Assembly: GCA_028873965.1 (NCBI GenBank) | Contig: JAPPMU010000062.1 | Coordinates: 124,001-188,000 of the forward strand | Source of the DNA: Chloroflexota bacterium | GTDB lineage: Bacteria > Chloroflexota > Dehalococcoidia > Lucifugimonadales > UBA3495 | DNA: 64,000 bases | Direction: 5' to 3' | Shown here: piece by piece, positions 42,609-51,307 of the stretch | Numbering within the stretch: the first letter of the stretch is position 1 | How the letters are laid out: each line of letters begins with the position of its first letter | Made by a program: the position numbers and the translations under genes | The notes under the pieces: generated by a model | The model's database searches: none | What the model saw: only the letters and a program-made list of their open reading frames with translations | Told to the model about the DNA's origin: nothing

Positions 42609-43652
42609 ATGGTAGTGCGAGCAACGGGCATCAACCCCGAAATGCTGCGTTGGGCACGGGAACGGGCGGGCTACTCCATTGAGGAAGTGGCCCGCCGACG
42701 CCGCGTGCCTCCCGAAAGGGTCAAGGAATGGGAATCCGGCAAGAGTTTCCCAACCTGGAAGCAATTGAAGCAATTAGCTCACCGGGATTACCACCGAAGT
42801 ACAGTATTTTTCTTTCGCAACGGCCCACCGGAAGAAAAGACCGTCATCGAGCATTTTCCCTACCTCCCGGAGGAGACGCTGACCGATTTACACCCCGATA
42901 CTCTGTATGCGGTGCGGCAAGCGCGGATTAGGCAGAATGATTTGTCGGAACTGCTGGGCCCGGACGGCTCTGGCGGACGGCTCATCCTGCGTGATTTGCG
43001 CGTGGAGGCAGACGCCGGAAATCCGGGGAGCATGACAGCAGCGGTTAGGGAATACCTCGGGGTTGACTTGAACGATCCGGAAGGGTTCTCAAACCGGATC
43101 TACACTTTTGAAGATTTTCGCAGCCGAATTGAGGATGCGGGGGTCTGGGTGTTCAAACGAAATTTCCGTCAGGAAGATGTCACCGGCCTCTGCCTAGACG
43201 ACGACGTATATCCGGTCATCTACGTTAGCAACGGGCAGGACAAAGCGCAGGAAATCTTTACCCTGTTCAACGAGTTGATGCACTTGTTGTTTGGTTTCAA
43301 CTACTTGGAACGCACGGAAAAACGGCATTACTTGACGAGCATGACAAATATTAGCCCGGAGATTGAGAACGCCTGCAATCAATTCGCCAGCGAATTTTAC
43401 AACGCTGTCGAACGCGCGATGGACTACCCAATAATTTATGCGTACGCGTCCGTCGATTACACTGAGAGTGCTTGGGGAACGGGGGATAGGGAGTTCTACT
43501 ACACCGTGCAGGGCGCAAATTTGGGACGCAAGTACTTGCGCACAGCGTTCAACGCTTTTGAGGAAGGGCAAGTCAATGAGTCTGACCTAGCGTCGCTCTT
43601 GGGCGCAAAGGGGCATCATCTTGACGGGTTGGAACGTTATGCTTGGCGATGA
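42609..43652 (+). CDS. XRE-type HTH with ImmA/IrrE-like domain (degenerate metallopeptidase)
   Basis: A 347-aa protein. Residues ~10-58 are an XRE helix-turn-helix (LRWARERAGYSIEEVARR, then VKEWESGKSFPTWKQL). Residues ~160-290 resemble the COG2856 ImmA/IrrE peptidase. The zinc motif HExxH reads NELMH (residues 221-225), with the first His replaced by Asn. A later ENACNQFASEFYN helix matches the family. COG2856 proteins often act as antitoxins beside DUF4411 genes, as here: the two coding regions overlap by 14 bp. GGAGGGC lies upstream of ATG. Confidence 0.85.
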   Translation: MVVRATGINPEMLRWARERAGYSIEEVARRRRVPPERVKEWESGKSFPTWKQLKQLAHRDYHRSTVFFFRNGPPEEKTVIEHFPYLPEETLTDLHPDTLYAVRQARIRQNDLSELLGPDGSGGRLILRDLRVEADAGNPGSMTAAVREYLGVDLNDPEGFSNRIYTFEDFRSRIEDAGVWVFKRNFRQEDVTGLCLDDDVYPVIYVSNGQDKAQEIFTLFNELMHLLFGFNYLERTEKRHYLTSMTNISPEIENACNQFASEFYNAVERAMDYPIIYAYASVDYTESAWGTGDREFYYTVQGANLGRKYLRTAFNAFEEGQVNESDLASLLGAKGHHLDGLERYAWR

Positions 43653-44148
43653 ACATAGCGCTCTTGTGGTATACATTTTGGACGACAACACCATCAGTCA
43701 AATATGGCGGTCGTACCACCGGAATATTTTCCCCAGCTTTTGGGAGAGGTTCGACCGCCTGATAAGTGAGCGAAGAGCGGTGTCCGTCGATGCGGTGAGA
43801 GATGAGCTATTGGCTAGCCGGCGGGTATCCTGGGCCGTCGCCCATCTTGAACGCTCAAACTCGTCGTTTTTTACTGAACCGACCACTTATGAGCAATCTT
43901 TGGTTCAGATGATGATCAGAGATCCAAGGCTATCATCAGCAGCAAACCGATGGCTCTCCAAAGCCAAGGATGACGCTGACCCTTACCTTATCGCAAAAAG
44001 CTTAGCATCCCCCATTACTACGGTAGTAGTTACAGAGGAAAGCCAAGACCTGAGCAAAACTGCCAGCATATTTTACGTGTGCCACTACTTCGGAGTGGAT
44101 TGCATCAATCACCAACAGATGATGGACCGGTTGGGCTGGGTGTTTTAG
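43639..44148 (+). CDS. DUF4411 PIN-like protein (toxin candidate)
   Basis: A 169-aa protein of the DUF4411 family, a PIN-like fold. The opening YILDDNTISQIWRSYHRN, FPSFWERFDRL, SVDAVRDELL, the DDADPYLIAKS acid motif, VVTEES and the late VCHYFGVDCIN segment all match the family from memory. The start is uncertain: ATG 43639 is used, but GTG 43666 gives the usual family N-terminus. Local GC is low (about 48% in 43681-43740), unlike neighbours, which suggests recent transfer. Coupled to the XRE-ImmA gene. Confidence 0.82.
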   Translation: MLGDEHSALVVYILDDNTISQIWRSYHRNIFPSFWERFDRLISERRAVSVDAVRDELLASRRVSWAVAHLERSNSSFFTEPTTYEQSLVQMMIRDPRLSSAANRWLSKAKDDADPYLIAKSLASPITTVVVTEESQDLSKTASIFYVCHYFGVDCINHQQMMDRLGWVF

Positions 44149-44164
44149 CGACCAGTGGGTCACC

Positions 44165-45634
44165 CTAATCCGCAGCCGCCTCCCAGCGCAGCACGGGTCG
44201 GCGGGCGGCGGTGGCCTCGTCCAGGCGGGAGACCGGCGTGGTGTGCGGGGCGTGCTGGACCAATTCGGGCTCTGAAGTGGCCTCCGCGTCGATGACGCGC
44301 AGGGCGTCGATGAATGCGTCCAGCGTTTCCTTGGTTTCCGACTCCGTGGGCTCGATCATCAGGGCTTCGTGCACGATCAGCGGGAAATACATCGTGGGCG
44401 CGTGGAAGCCGTAGTCCAACAGCCGCTTCGCCACCTCCAGCCCGCTGACGCCGCGCTCCCGCTGCCGGTCGGCGGAGAAAACGACCTCGTGCATACACGT
44501 GCGATCGTAGGGCAGTTCATAGATGTCCTTGAGCGACTCCATGATGTAGTTGGCGTTGAGAACCGCGTTGCCGCTGATTGAAAGCAAGCCGGCCGCGCCC
44601 AAGGTGCGGATGTAGGTGTAGGCACGCACCAGGACGCCAAAGTTGCCGTGGAAGCCGCTGATCTTGCCGATGCTCTGCTCCGGTTCGGAGAGGGCATACT
44701 CGCCGCTGCCGTTCGCCGTCACCACCGGCGCCGCCAGGTACGGAGCAAGGTTCTCACCGCAGCAGACGGGGCCGGCGCCCGGGCCGCCGCCGCCGTGCGG
44801 GGTGCTGAAGGTCTTGTGCAGGTTCAGGTGGCAGACGTCGAAGCCCAGTTCGCCGAGCTTGGCGCGACCGAGCAGCGCGTTCATGTTCGCGCCGTCGCCG
44901 TAAACCAGGCCGCCGCAATCGTGGACGATCCGGCAGACTTCGAGGATGTTGGTGTCGAACAGGCCCAGGGTGCTGGGCAGGGTGATCATTACCCCGGCGA
45001 GGTCGTCGCCGGCTATCTCCCGCAGGGCGGCAAGATCGGTGTTGCCGTCGGCGTCGGAGGGAATGGTGACCACGTCGAAGCCGGCCATCGCCGCAGAGGC
45101 GGGGTTGGTGCCGTGAGCGCTGTCCGGGATGCCCATCTTGGTGCGTCCGGAGTCGCCGCGGGCCAGATGATACGCGCGCATCATGAGGACGCCAGCCAGT
45201 TCGCCATGGGCGCCGGCCAGGGTCGCCAGGCTGGTCGCGGCCATGCCGGTGACCTCGGTGAGGAAGTCCTGCAATCGGTGGAGCAGCTCCAGCGCTCCCT
45301 GGGATTGCTCGGCCGGCTGCTGGGGATGGATGCCGGCGAACCCGGGCAGGAACGCGACCTCGTCGTTGATCTTGGGGTTGTATTTCATCGTGCACGACCC
45401 CAATGGATAGAAATGGGTATCGATGCTGAAGTTCAACTGGCTGAGAGAGGTGAAATATTGCACCACTTCTGGTTCAGAAACCTCGGGCAGCGGCAGATCG
45501 TCCCGCAGATAGGCCGGATCCGGCAGGGTCGCCGCCGGCACGTCCAGGCCCGGGGTGATGACACCGACGCGGCCGGGTACGCTGCGGTCCATCAGCAGGC
45601 TGGTGGTGTCTCGGTTGCCGCCTTTATTCAACAT
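44165..45634 (-). CDS. gcvPB: Glycine dehydrogenase (decarboxylating) subunit 2
   Basis: A 489-aa PLP enzyme, the catalytic half of the split P-protein. The PLP Lys is Lys274 in HLNLHKTFSTPHGGGGPG. Other segments are THFYPLGSCTMKYNPK and DSAHGTNPASAAMAG. It pairs with GcvPA to decarboxylate glycine and pass the aminomethyl group to GcvH. gcvPA is upstream, but separated by a membrane-protein gene. No gcvT or gcvH is in the window. AGGAG lies about 10 nt before ATG 45634. Confidence 0.96.
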   Translation of the reverse strand: MLNKGGNRDTTSLLMDRSVPGRVGVITPGLDVPAATLPDPAYLRDDLPLPEVSEPEVVQYFTSLSQLNFSIDTHFYPLGSCTMKYNPKINDEVAFLPGFAGIHPQQPAEQSQGALELLHRLQDFLTEVTGMAATSLATLAGAHGELAGVLMMRAYHLARGDSGRTKMGIPDSAHGTNPASAAMAGFDVVTIPSDADGNTDLAALREIAGDDLAGVMITLPSTLGLFDTNILEVCRIVHDCGGLVYGDGANMNALLGRAKLGELGFDVCHLNLHKTFSTPHGGGGPGAGPVCCGENLAPYLAAPVVTANGSGEYALSEPEQSIGKISGFHGNFGVLVRAYTYIRTLGAAGLLSISGNAVLNANYIMESLKDIYELPYDRTCMHEVVFSADRQRERGVSGLEVAKRLLDYGFHAPTMYFPLIVHEALMIEPTESETKETLDAFIDALRVIDAEATSEPELVQHAPHTTPVSRLDEATAARRPVLRWEAAAD

Positions 45635-45752
45635 CGTTCGTAGTCTCCTGGTTTAGTGGCAGTTCCTGCGATCGCCTGCCCGGGTGACGGGAGGGTGTGA
45701 GGGAACGGCCGATGCGCAGGTTTTCAGCAGCTAACTTCCATCGGATGCGCCG

Positions 45753-46376
45753 CTACGCTGAGCGTTTCATTCGTCGAACCAAAAAGGAAAATATCCGGTG
45801 ACCCTTCCAACTCCACGCGAAACTGAGCGCTACGAACGCCACCATGCTCGCCACGAAGGCAGGCACGCCTCCCCATGGAAACAGCAAAGGGGTCCCGAAG
45901 ATCGCGCAGAGGGTGGCGATAACGACAACCCAGACCACGGTGCGCCACAAAACGCGCCGGTTGAGCCGGCGGTCGGCCGCGCGGACTATTTCCTCGACTT
46001 CTTCCGGAGTAGCATTGTCCCAGCGCGCCATCTGGGCGTTCATGTGGCGGATCTGCCGCCGCAGGGCCATGGACCCGCAAACGAACATGCTGCAGGACAC
46101 GAAACTCATCACCATGATGCCGACCAGGAACCCGATCTCGAACCACAGGGTTCCGGCGGGCAGCCAAGCGACGCGTCCGGCCAGCAACGCCCGCGCGATT
46201 ATCAGGGCCAGCATGAGGCCGGCGATCCCGAAACCCACGATGAACAACGTGCGCTCTTTGACCCACAGGCCGAACCACTTGACGTATCCCTCGCGCTCGG
46301 ATGCTCCTCCTTCGTCTTCGAAGGGATCCGTATAGCGGCGCATCCTGCGCAGATTGGACGATTCGCGGTCAATCAT
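45753..46376 (-). CDS. Membrane protein of unknown function (four spans)
   Basis: A 207-aa protein. A charged N-terminus (DRESSNLRRMRRYTDPF, ~1-40) is followed by spans at about 43-64, 75-100, 145-163 and 167-190, with a long charged loop in the middle (QMARWDNATPEEVEEIVRAADRR, cut). I do not recognise the family. It lies between gcvPA and gcvPB on the same strand with gaps of 76 and 118 bp. A role in glycine use is not implied by sequence. Confidence 0.7.
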   Translation of the reverse strand: MIDRESSNLRRMRRYTDPFEDEGGASEREGYVKWFGLWVKERTLFIVGFGIAGLMLALIIARALLAGRVAWLPAGTLWFEIGFLVGIMVMSFVSCSMFVCGSMALRRQIRHMNAQMARWDNATPEEVEEIVRAADRRLNRRVLWRTVVWVVVIATLCAIFGTPLLFPWGGVPAFVASMVAFVALSFAWSWKGHRIFSFLVRRMKRSA

Positions 46377-46452
46377 GGCAATTCGCTCGGGTGGTTCCGG
46401 GTTCGCGTGGATTCCCGCATCCGGTTACGGACACAGGCCAGGTCGGCGCGCT

Positions 46453-47778
46453 CTAATTGGCTGAACCCAACGCATCCACCAGGACATCGATGTCCTCCCG
46501 GGAGTTCATCTCGGTCACACACAGGAGCATACCGTTGTCGAACCGGTCGCTGACGTCGAGGCCGCCCAGTATGTTGCGCTCCATGAGCCGGCGGTTGATC
46601 TTTGTCGGCGTCTCGGGACAACTGACCACGAACTCCTGGAAGAACTCTCCTGACTGCGGCAGGGAATATCCGTCCAGGCCGGCGATGGCAGAGGCGGCAT
46701 AGTGCGCCTTGTGATAGCAGAGTTCGGCAACCTGGCGCAGCCCATGCCGGCCCATCGCCGCCAGGTAAATGGTGGACGCCAGGGCGTACAGGGCCTCGTT
46801 GGTGCAAATGTTGGACGTGGCCCGCTCCCGCCGGATGTGCTGCTCGCGGGTCTGCAGGGTTAGCACGTAGCCGGTGCGCCCCTGAGTGTCGGTGGTTCGA
46901 CCCACCAGCCGGCTGGGCATCTGGCGGATGTACTGTTGCTTGCAGCTGAACAGCCCCAGGTACGGCCCGCCAAAGGACGGCGGGATGCCGATGGGTTGGC
47001 CTTCGCCGGTCACGATGTCCGCGCCGAATTCGCCAGGCGGCTTGAGCATCCCCATGGCCAGGGGATCGGCCGAAACCACCAGCAGGGCTCCGTCATCGTG
47101 AGCAGTTGCGGCCAGGCCGGCGAGGTCGTCGAGGCCACCGTAGAAGTTGGGATACTGGGCCACCACGCCGGCGGTTGCTTCGGTGACGCTGGCGCCGATA
47201 TCCGCGGTCGGCACGATGTCGATTGCGATCCCCTGGGCCTGGCAATAGGTGGCGATCACCTGCCGGTAAGCCGGCGCGACGGTATCGCTGACGACCACCT
47301 GCTGTCGCCGCGTGACCCGGCAGGCCATCAGCACCGCCTCGGCGAGGCTGGTGGCGCCGTCGTACATACCGGCGTTGGCGACTTCCATACCGTAGAGAGC
47401 GCTGATCATCGTCTGGAACTCGAAGATAACCTGAAGGGTGCCCTGGGACACCTCCGGCTGGTAGGGCGTGTAGGCGGTCAAGAACTCGCCGCGGGTCATG
47501 ACCGCTTTGACTATGGACGGGATGAAATGGTAGTAGCAGCCGGCGCCCAGGAACGACGGGCCGCTGGATAGGGGTCGATTGCGACCGGCCAGCGCGCCGA
47601 GTTCCCGCTGGATCTCCAACTCCGACATGGGGTCAGGGAGCCGCAGCGGGGGATTCCGGTAATCGTCCGGTATGTCGGCGAACAGGTCGTCAACGCTGCT
47701 CAGGCCGACCGCAGCCAACAGGTCGTCCTGTTCGGCGACGGTATTGGGGATGTAGTGCGATTGAAAATTCGTGACCAT
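46453..47778 (-). CDS. gcvPA: Glycine dehydrogenase (decarboxylating) subunit 1
   Basis: A 441-aa partner of GcvPB. Diagnostic segments are YIPNTVAEQDDLLAAVG at the start, FLGAGCYYHFIPSIV, TAYTPYQPEVSQGTLQ, NAGMYDGATSLAEAVLMA and PSFGGPYLGLFSCKQQYIRQMP (cut). This subunit lacks the PLP Lys and completes the active site of the P-protein dimer. GGAG lies 9 nt upstream of ATG 47778. Confidence 0.96.
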   Translation of the reverse strand: MVTNFQSHYIPNTVAEQDDLLAAVGLSSVDDLFADIPDDYRNPPLRLPDPMSELEIQRELGALAGRNRPLSSGPSFLGAGCYYHFIPSIVKAVMTRGEFLTAYTPYQPEVSQGTLQVIFEFQTMISALYGMEVANAGMYDGATSLAEAVLMACRVTRRQQVVVSDTVAPAYRQVIATYCQAQGIAIDIVPTADIGASVTEATAGVVAQYPNFYGGLDDLAGLAATAHDDGALLVVSADPLAMGMLKPPGEFGADIVTGEGQPIGIPPSFGGPYLGLFSCKQQYIRQMPSRLVGRTTDTQGRTGYVLTLQTREQHIRRERATSNICTNEALYALASTIYLAAMGRHGLRQVAELCYHKAHYAASAIAGLDGYSLPQSGEFFQEFVVSCPETPTKINRRLMERNILGGLDVSDRFDNGMLLCVTEMNSREDIDVLVDALGSAN

Positions 47779-47815
47779 TCGGGATTGCTCCGTTTGGCTG
47801 ATGAAAGATGCAGGG

Positions 47816-49003
47816 TCAGGCGAGCACTCGGTAGCGATAGCTCGATTCCATGAGATCGCCCTCGGCGAAGCGATTGAACCGCAGCGGCGAGAGGTCCACG
47901 TCGCGGGCCTTGCCCTCGGCCACCAGTTCGGCGACCGCTTTGCCTATGGCGGGAGAGAGCTTGAAACCGTGGCCGCTGAAACCGATGGCGCAGAATAATC
48001 CGTCCACGCCGGGAACGCTGTCCAAAATCGGATGCCAGTCGGGCGTGGTGGTGAACAGACCGGACCATCCGCCTCGGTAGTAGGCATCGGACATGGCGGG
48101 GATGCGACGGGCCAGCTTGGCCCGCGCCAAGGCAGCCGAGGACAAATCGATGCCCTGGGGGTATGCCTCGGGATCGGGCTGTTCCTCGTCATCGCCAAAG
48201 CCCATGGCGGTGAAGTTGGAGCCGTCCGGGCGGAAGGAAAAGGACTGGCTGATGTCTCCGACGGTGGGATGCTGCGGCACGAGTTCGACGGGACGGGCCA
48301 CGGTGGCGACCTGGTGGCGCACCGGAAGCAAGGGCACGTCCACCCCGACGCCGGCCAGGATCTGCCTGGACCACGGGCCCGCAGCGACGATCACGGTATC
48401 GGTGGCGATGCGGTCACCAGCAGCGGTCACCACAGCCTGCGCTCGGCCGGACTCGGTTTCTATCCCCGACGCCGGATTGCGGGAGGCGATCACCGCGCCA
48501 GCCTCGCGGGCGCGAGCGGCGTAGGACACGGTAGTCTGGTACGGGTCGGCGTATCCGGATTGGGGTTCCCAGGCAGCACGTTCGTCGTCGTACAGTGTCA
48601 CCATGGGGGCCAGGCTCGCCAAGTCGTCCGGGGACACCACCGACGTGGGCACGCCCAACTCCTGGTGCATGGCGACGTTGCGCTCCAGGCCTCCCTGGTC
48701 TGCCTCGTTGACCACAACCAGGTAGCCGGTCCGCACGAAGCCCGAAGTCCCGCCCACGCGCGCGTCGAAGTCGGCGAAGACCTGGAGACTCTGCCATGCC
48801 AGTTGCGTGGTGACCCGGTTGGAGTAGTGCATCCGGCAGATGGCCTGGGAACGGCCGGTGCTGCCGGAGCCGAGCACGTCCCGCTCCAGCAGAACGGTAT
48901 TGGGGATTCCCAGCTGCGCCAGGTTGTACTGGATGGCGCAACCGATGACGCCGCCGCCGATGATGACCGCGTCGGCTACGTTGGGGAGGCTGCTACTGGT
49001 CAA
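47816..49003 (-). CDS. FAD-dependent oxidoreductase (DAO family, sarcosine/glycine-oxidase-like)
   Basis: A 395-aa protein with the N-terminal FAD motif VIIGGGVIGCAIQYNLAQLG and a second GSGSTGRSQAICRMHYSN segment. The C-terminal GFSGHGFKLSPAIGKAVAEL is typical of the DAO family. Its position beside gcvPA suggests it feeds glycine or a methylated glycine into the cleavage system. It starts with TTG at 49003, overlapping the stop of the PPOX gene by 11 bp. Substrate specificity is inferred. Confidence 0.88.
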   Translation of the reverse strand: MTSSSLPNVADAVIIGGGVIGCAIQYNLAQLGIPNTVLLERDVLGSGSTGRSQAICRMHYSNRVTTQLAWQSLQVFADFDARVGGTSGFVRTGYLVVVNEADQGGLERNVAMHQELGVPTSVVSPDDLASLAPMVTLYDDERAAWEPQSGYADPYQTTVSYAARAREAGAVIASRNPASGIETESGRAQAVVTAAGDRIATDTVIVAAGPWSRQILAGVGVDVPLLPVRHQVATVARPVELVPQHPTVGDISQSFSFRPDGSNFTAMGFGDDEEQPDPEAYPQGIDLSSAALARAKLARRIPAMSDAYYRGGWSGLFTTTPDWHPILDSVPGVDGLFCAIGFSGHGFKLSPAIGKAVAELVAEGKARDVDLSPLRFNRFAEGDLMESSYRYRVLA

Positions 49004-49415
49004 TGCCCTTCCACGACATGACGCGGTTCACGTCGATCTCGATGGCAACCAGCTTCTGGTCGCCTTCGGCCAGGTCGGCGGCGTCCTGCTCGCCTCGTTC
49101 CTCGCCTTCGTACCGGGAGAAAATCCTGCGAACCGCGTCTTTGAGGTTATCGCTGCGAACCGTGGCGTCGCCCTCAAGTATGACGTACTGATACGGCCAC
49201 TCGTCGGTGGCGACTGAGATCGCCACCTTGGGGTTGCGCCGCACGTTCCTGGTCTTGACTGCCGCGTCGCCGGATACCACGGTGACCTTGCCGTCTTCCC
49301 ACTGGTACCACACCGGGGAGACGTGGGGGGAACCGTCCTCGCGGATCGAAGCGAAATGGGCGACGTGGGGCCCCGCCAGATAGGCGTCGATCTCTTGTAG
49401 CGTGAGTCGCGGCAT
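48993..49415 (-). CDS. PPOX-class split-barrel flavoprotein (F420/FMN-dependent)
   Basis: A 140-aa pyridoxamine 5'-phosphate oxidase-fold protein. The opening HVAHFASIREDGSPHVSPVW and the strands TVVSGDAAVKTRNVRRNPKV and YVILEGDATV match this family. Actinobacterial and Chloroflexota members use F420 or bind FMN. It heads the minus-strand glycine run and overlaps the FAD oxidase gene. A promoter lies at 49481-49508. Confidence 0.88.
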   Translation of the reverse strand: MPRLTLQEIDAYLAGPHVAHFASIREDGSPHVSPVWYQWEDGKVTVVSGDAAVKTRNVRRNPKVAISVATDEWPYQYVILEGDATVRSDNLKDAVRRIFSRYEGEERGEQDAADLAEGDQKLVAIEIDVNRVMSWKGIDQ

Positions 49416-49480
49416 CGTTACCTCTGATTACGGCCGGCGACCTGGCACGGGCAATTGCGTGCGCGGTCCGGGATGCCAGT

Positions 49481-49508
49481 ATCATACCATAATCGGTAGC
49501 CGGCCCAA
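49481..49508 (-). promoter_or_regulatory. Promoter of the PPOX-FAD oxidase-gcvPA run
   Basis: On the minus strand, TTGGGC (49503-49508) and TATGAT (49481-49486) are separated by 16 bp, about 65 bp before the PPOX start. The spacing and the -10 match to consensus make a sigma70 promoter plausible. Confidence 0.5.
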
Positions 49509-49647
49509 GGTCAGACCGGCGATTCCGAGCCCGACCGGGCCTTGGAGATCCCGCTTCGGAAAGGCTAGATTTTCGCCACCGGCGTCAGAGTGCGGCGCCC
49601 CGGCGAATCGCCGGCGATGGCCCTGTGGTACAATCCGGCCACACAGT

Positions 49648-49673
49648 GGGGCGCGGGTACACCACCGCGCCCC
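49648..49673 (+). promoter_or_regulatory. Stem-loop in the leader of the MFS gene
   Basis: GGGGCGCGG, 8-nt loop, CCGCGCCCC, in the 356-bp gap between the PPOX and MFS genes, 98 bp before the MFS start. A TACAAT box at 49629-49634 could be a -10 element just upstream, so the hairpin may be in the transcript. No poly-U follows. The rest of the gap holds no gene. Confidence 0.4.
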
Positions 49674-49771
49674 CGTCTCACGTCCGCTTGCCGCACGATC
49701 CCGACAATGGCCTTGACCGTCCCCTCCCACCCGACTGAAACGGAACGTCTCCAAAAACCCAGAGGCCACAG

Positions 49772-51184
49772 ATGATGCGCCGGCCCAGGATATTTTACGG
49801 GTGGTGGATCGTCATCGTCAGCCTCGTCGCCGACGGGATGAAGCACGGCAGCTTCAACCGGGGATTCACCGTTCTCTACGTTCCAATAGAGAGCGACGTC
49901 ATTTTCCCCAAGAGCGTTCTGGGGTTCAGTCCGCAATCGAGGACGATGCTGGGACTGGCGGAAGGTCTGGGCAGGTTCATGGGCGGCGTTCAGGGTCCGC
50001 TCATGGGATATTGCACCGACCGGTTTGGCCCCCGCGTCATGCTCGCCTTCGGCGGGTTGATGTCCGGGCTGGGGTTCATTCTGCTGGCGCGCACCACCAA
50101 CTTCTGGTGGTTCCTGTTGGTCTTTGTGGTGTTCCTCTCCGTCGGATTCCGGTCGGGCTACAACAACGCCTCCATCGCGGCCGTGAACAACTGGTTCCGC
50201 CGGCGGCGCGGCCTGGCGATGTCGGTGGTCAGCATGGGCAACGGGCTGGGTGGCGCGTCCGCTTATCTGGTTGGCCTGTTGGTTTTCCTGGTCGGATGGC
50301 GCGACGCCTGCACTATCCTGGGGGTCGCCATTCTGGCGGTGGTCATACCACTGTCGTATTTCCTCCGCCGCTCTCCCGAGGACATGGGCCAACTGCCCGA
50401 CGGGGACCCGCCGGAACCGGCCGATGCGAACGCATCGGACCGGGATACGGTGACGCGCCGGCGTTCGGCGAACGGCGGGGACACCGATTTCACGGCTCGC
50501 GAAGCGATGCGAACGCCGTCGTACTGGCTGCTGGTCATGTCGACCGGTTTCCGCAACATCGTCCACGCCGGCGCCTCGTTCCTGATGGCCCCGATGATTA
50601 TCTGGTTCATGGAGGCCGGCGTGCCGGTGGACCCAGCGTCGGAACCGGGACAGAGAAACATCATCATCGCGGCGGCGTTCGTGAGCGCGTTTTCCTTCGC
50701 CAACATGGTGTTCAACCCGTGCATGGGGTGGATCGGCGACAAAGTTGACCGGCGCAAACTCAGCGCCCTGTGCATGCTCTCCGGCGCGGCGGCGCTGGGG
50801 TCGCTGCTCACCCAGAGCGGGCACCTCTGGCAGGTCGTACTGTTTGTCCTCCTGCTGGCATTCGCGGAGAGCGCCAACCCGCTGAACTGGGCAATCATGG
50901 GCGACTTCTTCGGGAGGAGGGCCTACGCGACCCTGCGGGGTTGGCAGCATCTGCCCGACCAGCTGGCATCAATGTGGACCGCCATGTGGATGGGCGCCAT
51001 ATACGACTACACGAACAGCTTCTACTGGGCGCTGTTCCCGCTGGTGGTACTGTACATCGCCGCTGCCATCGGCTACTGGTTCCTGCCGCGACCACCGATG
51101 CCCAGGCGACTGCAATTGCAACAGGAGCGCAACACCGCCCGCCGCAACCGAGCGATCCGCGCGGCGCCGGAGCCCGCAGATTAG
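49772..51184 (+). CDS. MFS transporter, monocarboxylate/OFA-type
   Basis: A 470-aa 12-span major facilitator. The start FYGWWIVIVSLVADGMKHG carries the YGWW motif of the monocarboxylate/oxalate:formate (OFA) subfamily. Motif A-like MGYCTDRFGPRVML lies after span 2. A long hydrophilic loop (~220-260, rich in Asp, Arg, Ala) separates the halves, and the cytoplasmic repeat in the second half is WIGDKVDRRKL. The substrate is likely a small organic acid, but this is not fixed. Followed by a DNA methyltransferase gene. Confidence 0.88.
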   Translation: MMRRPRIFYGWWIVIVSLVADGMKHGSFNRGFTVLYVPIESDVIFPKSVLGFSPQSRTMLGLAEGLGRFMGGVQGPLMGYCTDRFGPRVMLAFGGLMSGLGFILLARTTNFWWFLLVFVVFLSVGFRSGYNNASIAAVNNWFRRRRGLAMSVVSMGNGLGGASAYLVGLLVFLVGWRDACTILGVAILAVVIPLSYFLRRSPEDMGQLPDGDPPEPADANASDRDTVTRRRSANGGDTDFTAREAMRTPSYWLLVMSTGFRNIVHAGASFLMAPMIIWFMEAGVPVDPASEPGQRNIIIAAAFVSAFSFANMVFNPCMGWIGDKVDRRKLSALCMLSGAAALGSLLTQSGHLWQVVLFVLLLAFAESANPLNWAIMGDFFGRRAYATLRGWQHLPDQLASMWTAMWMGAIYDYTNSFYWALFPLVVLYIAAAIGYWFLPRPPMPRRLQLQQERNTARRNRAIRAAPEPAD

Positions 51185-51307
51185 GCCACCCCGAGATGAT
51201 GCCAGGCGCCTATAATCACGAGAAAACAGAGGATTGCAAGGCAACATACGACGGGGCATGAGTCGTCTGATCTGGCCATTTGCCTCGGCCCTACCTTCGA
51301 GGTCGCC

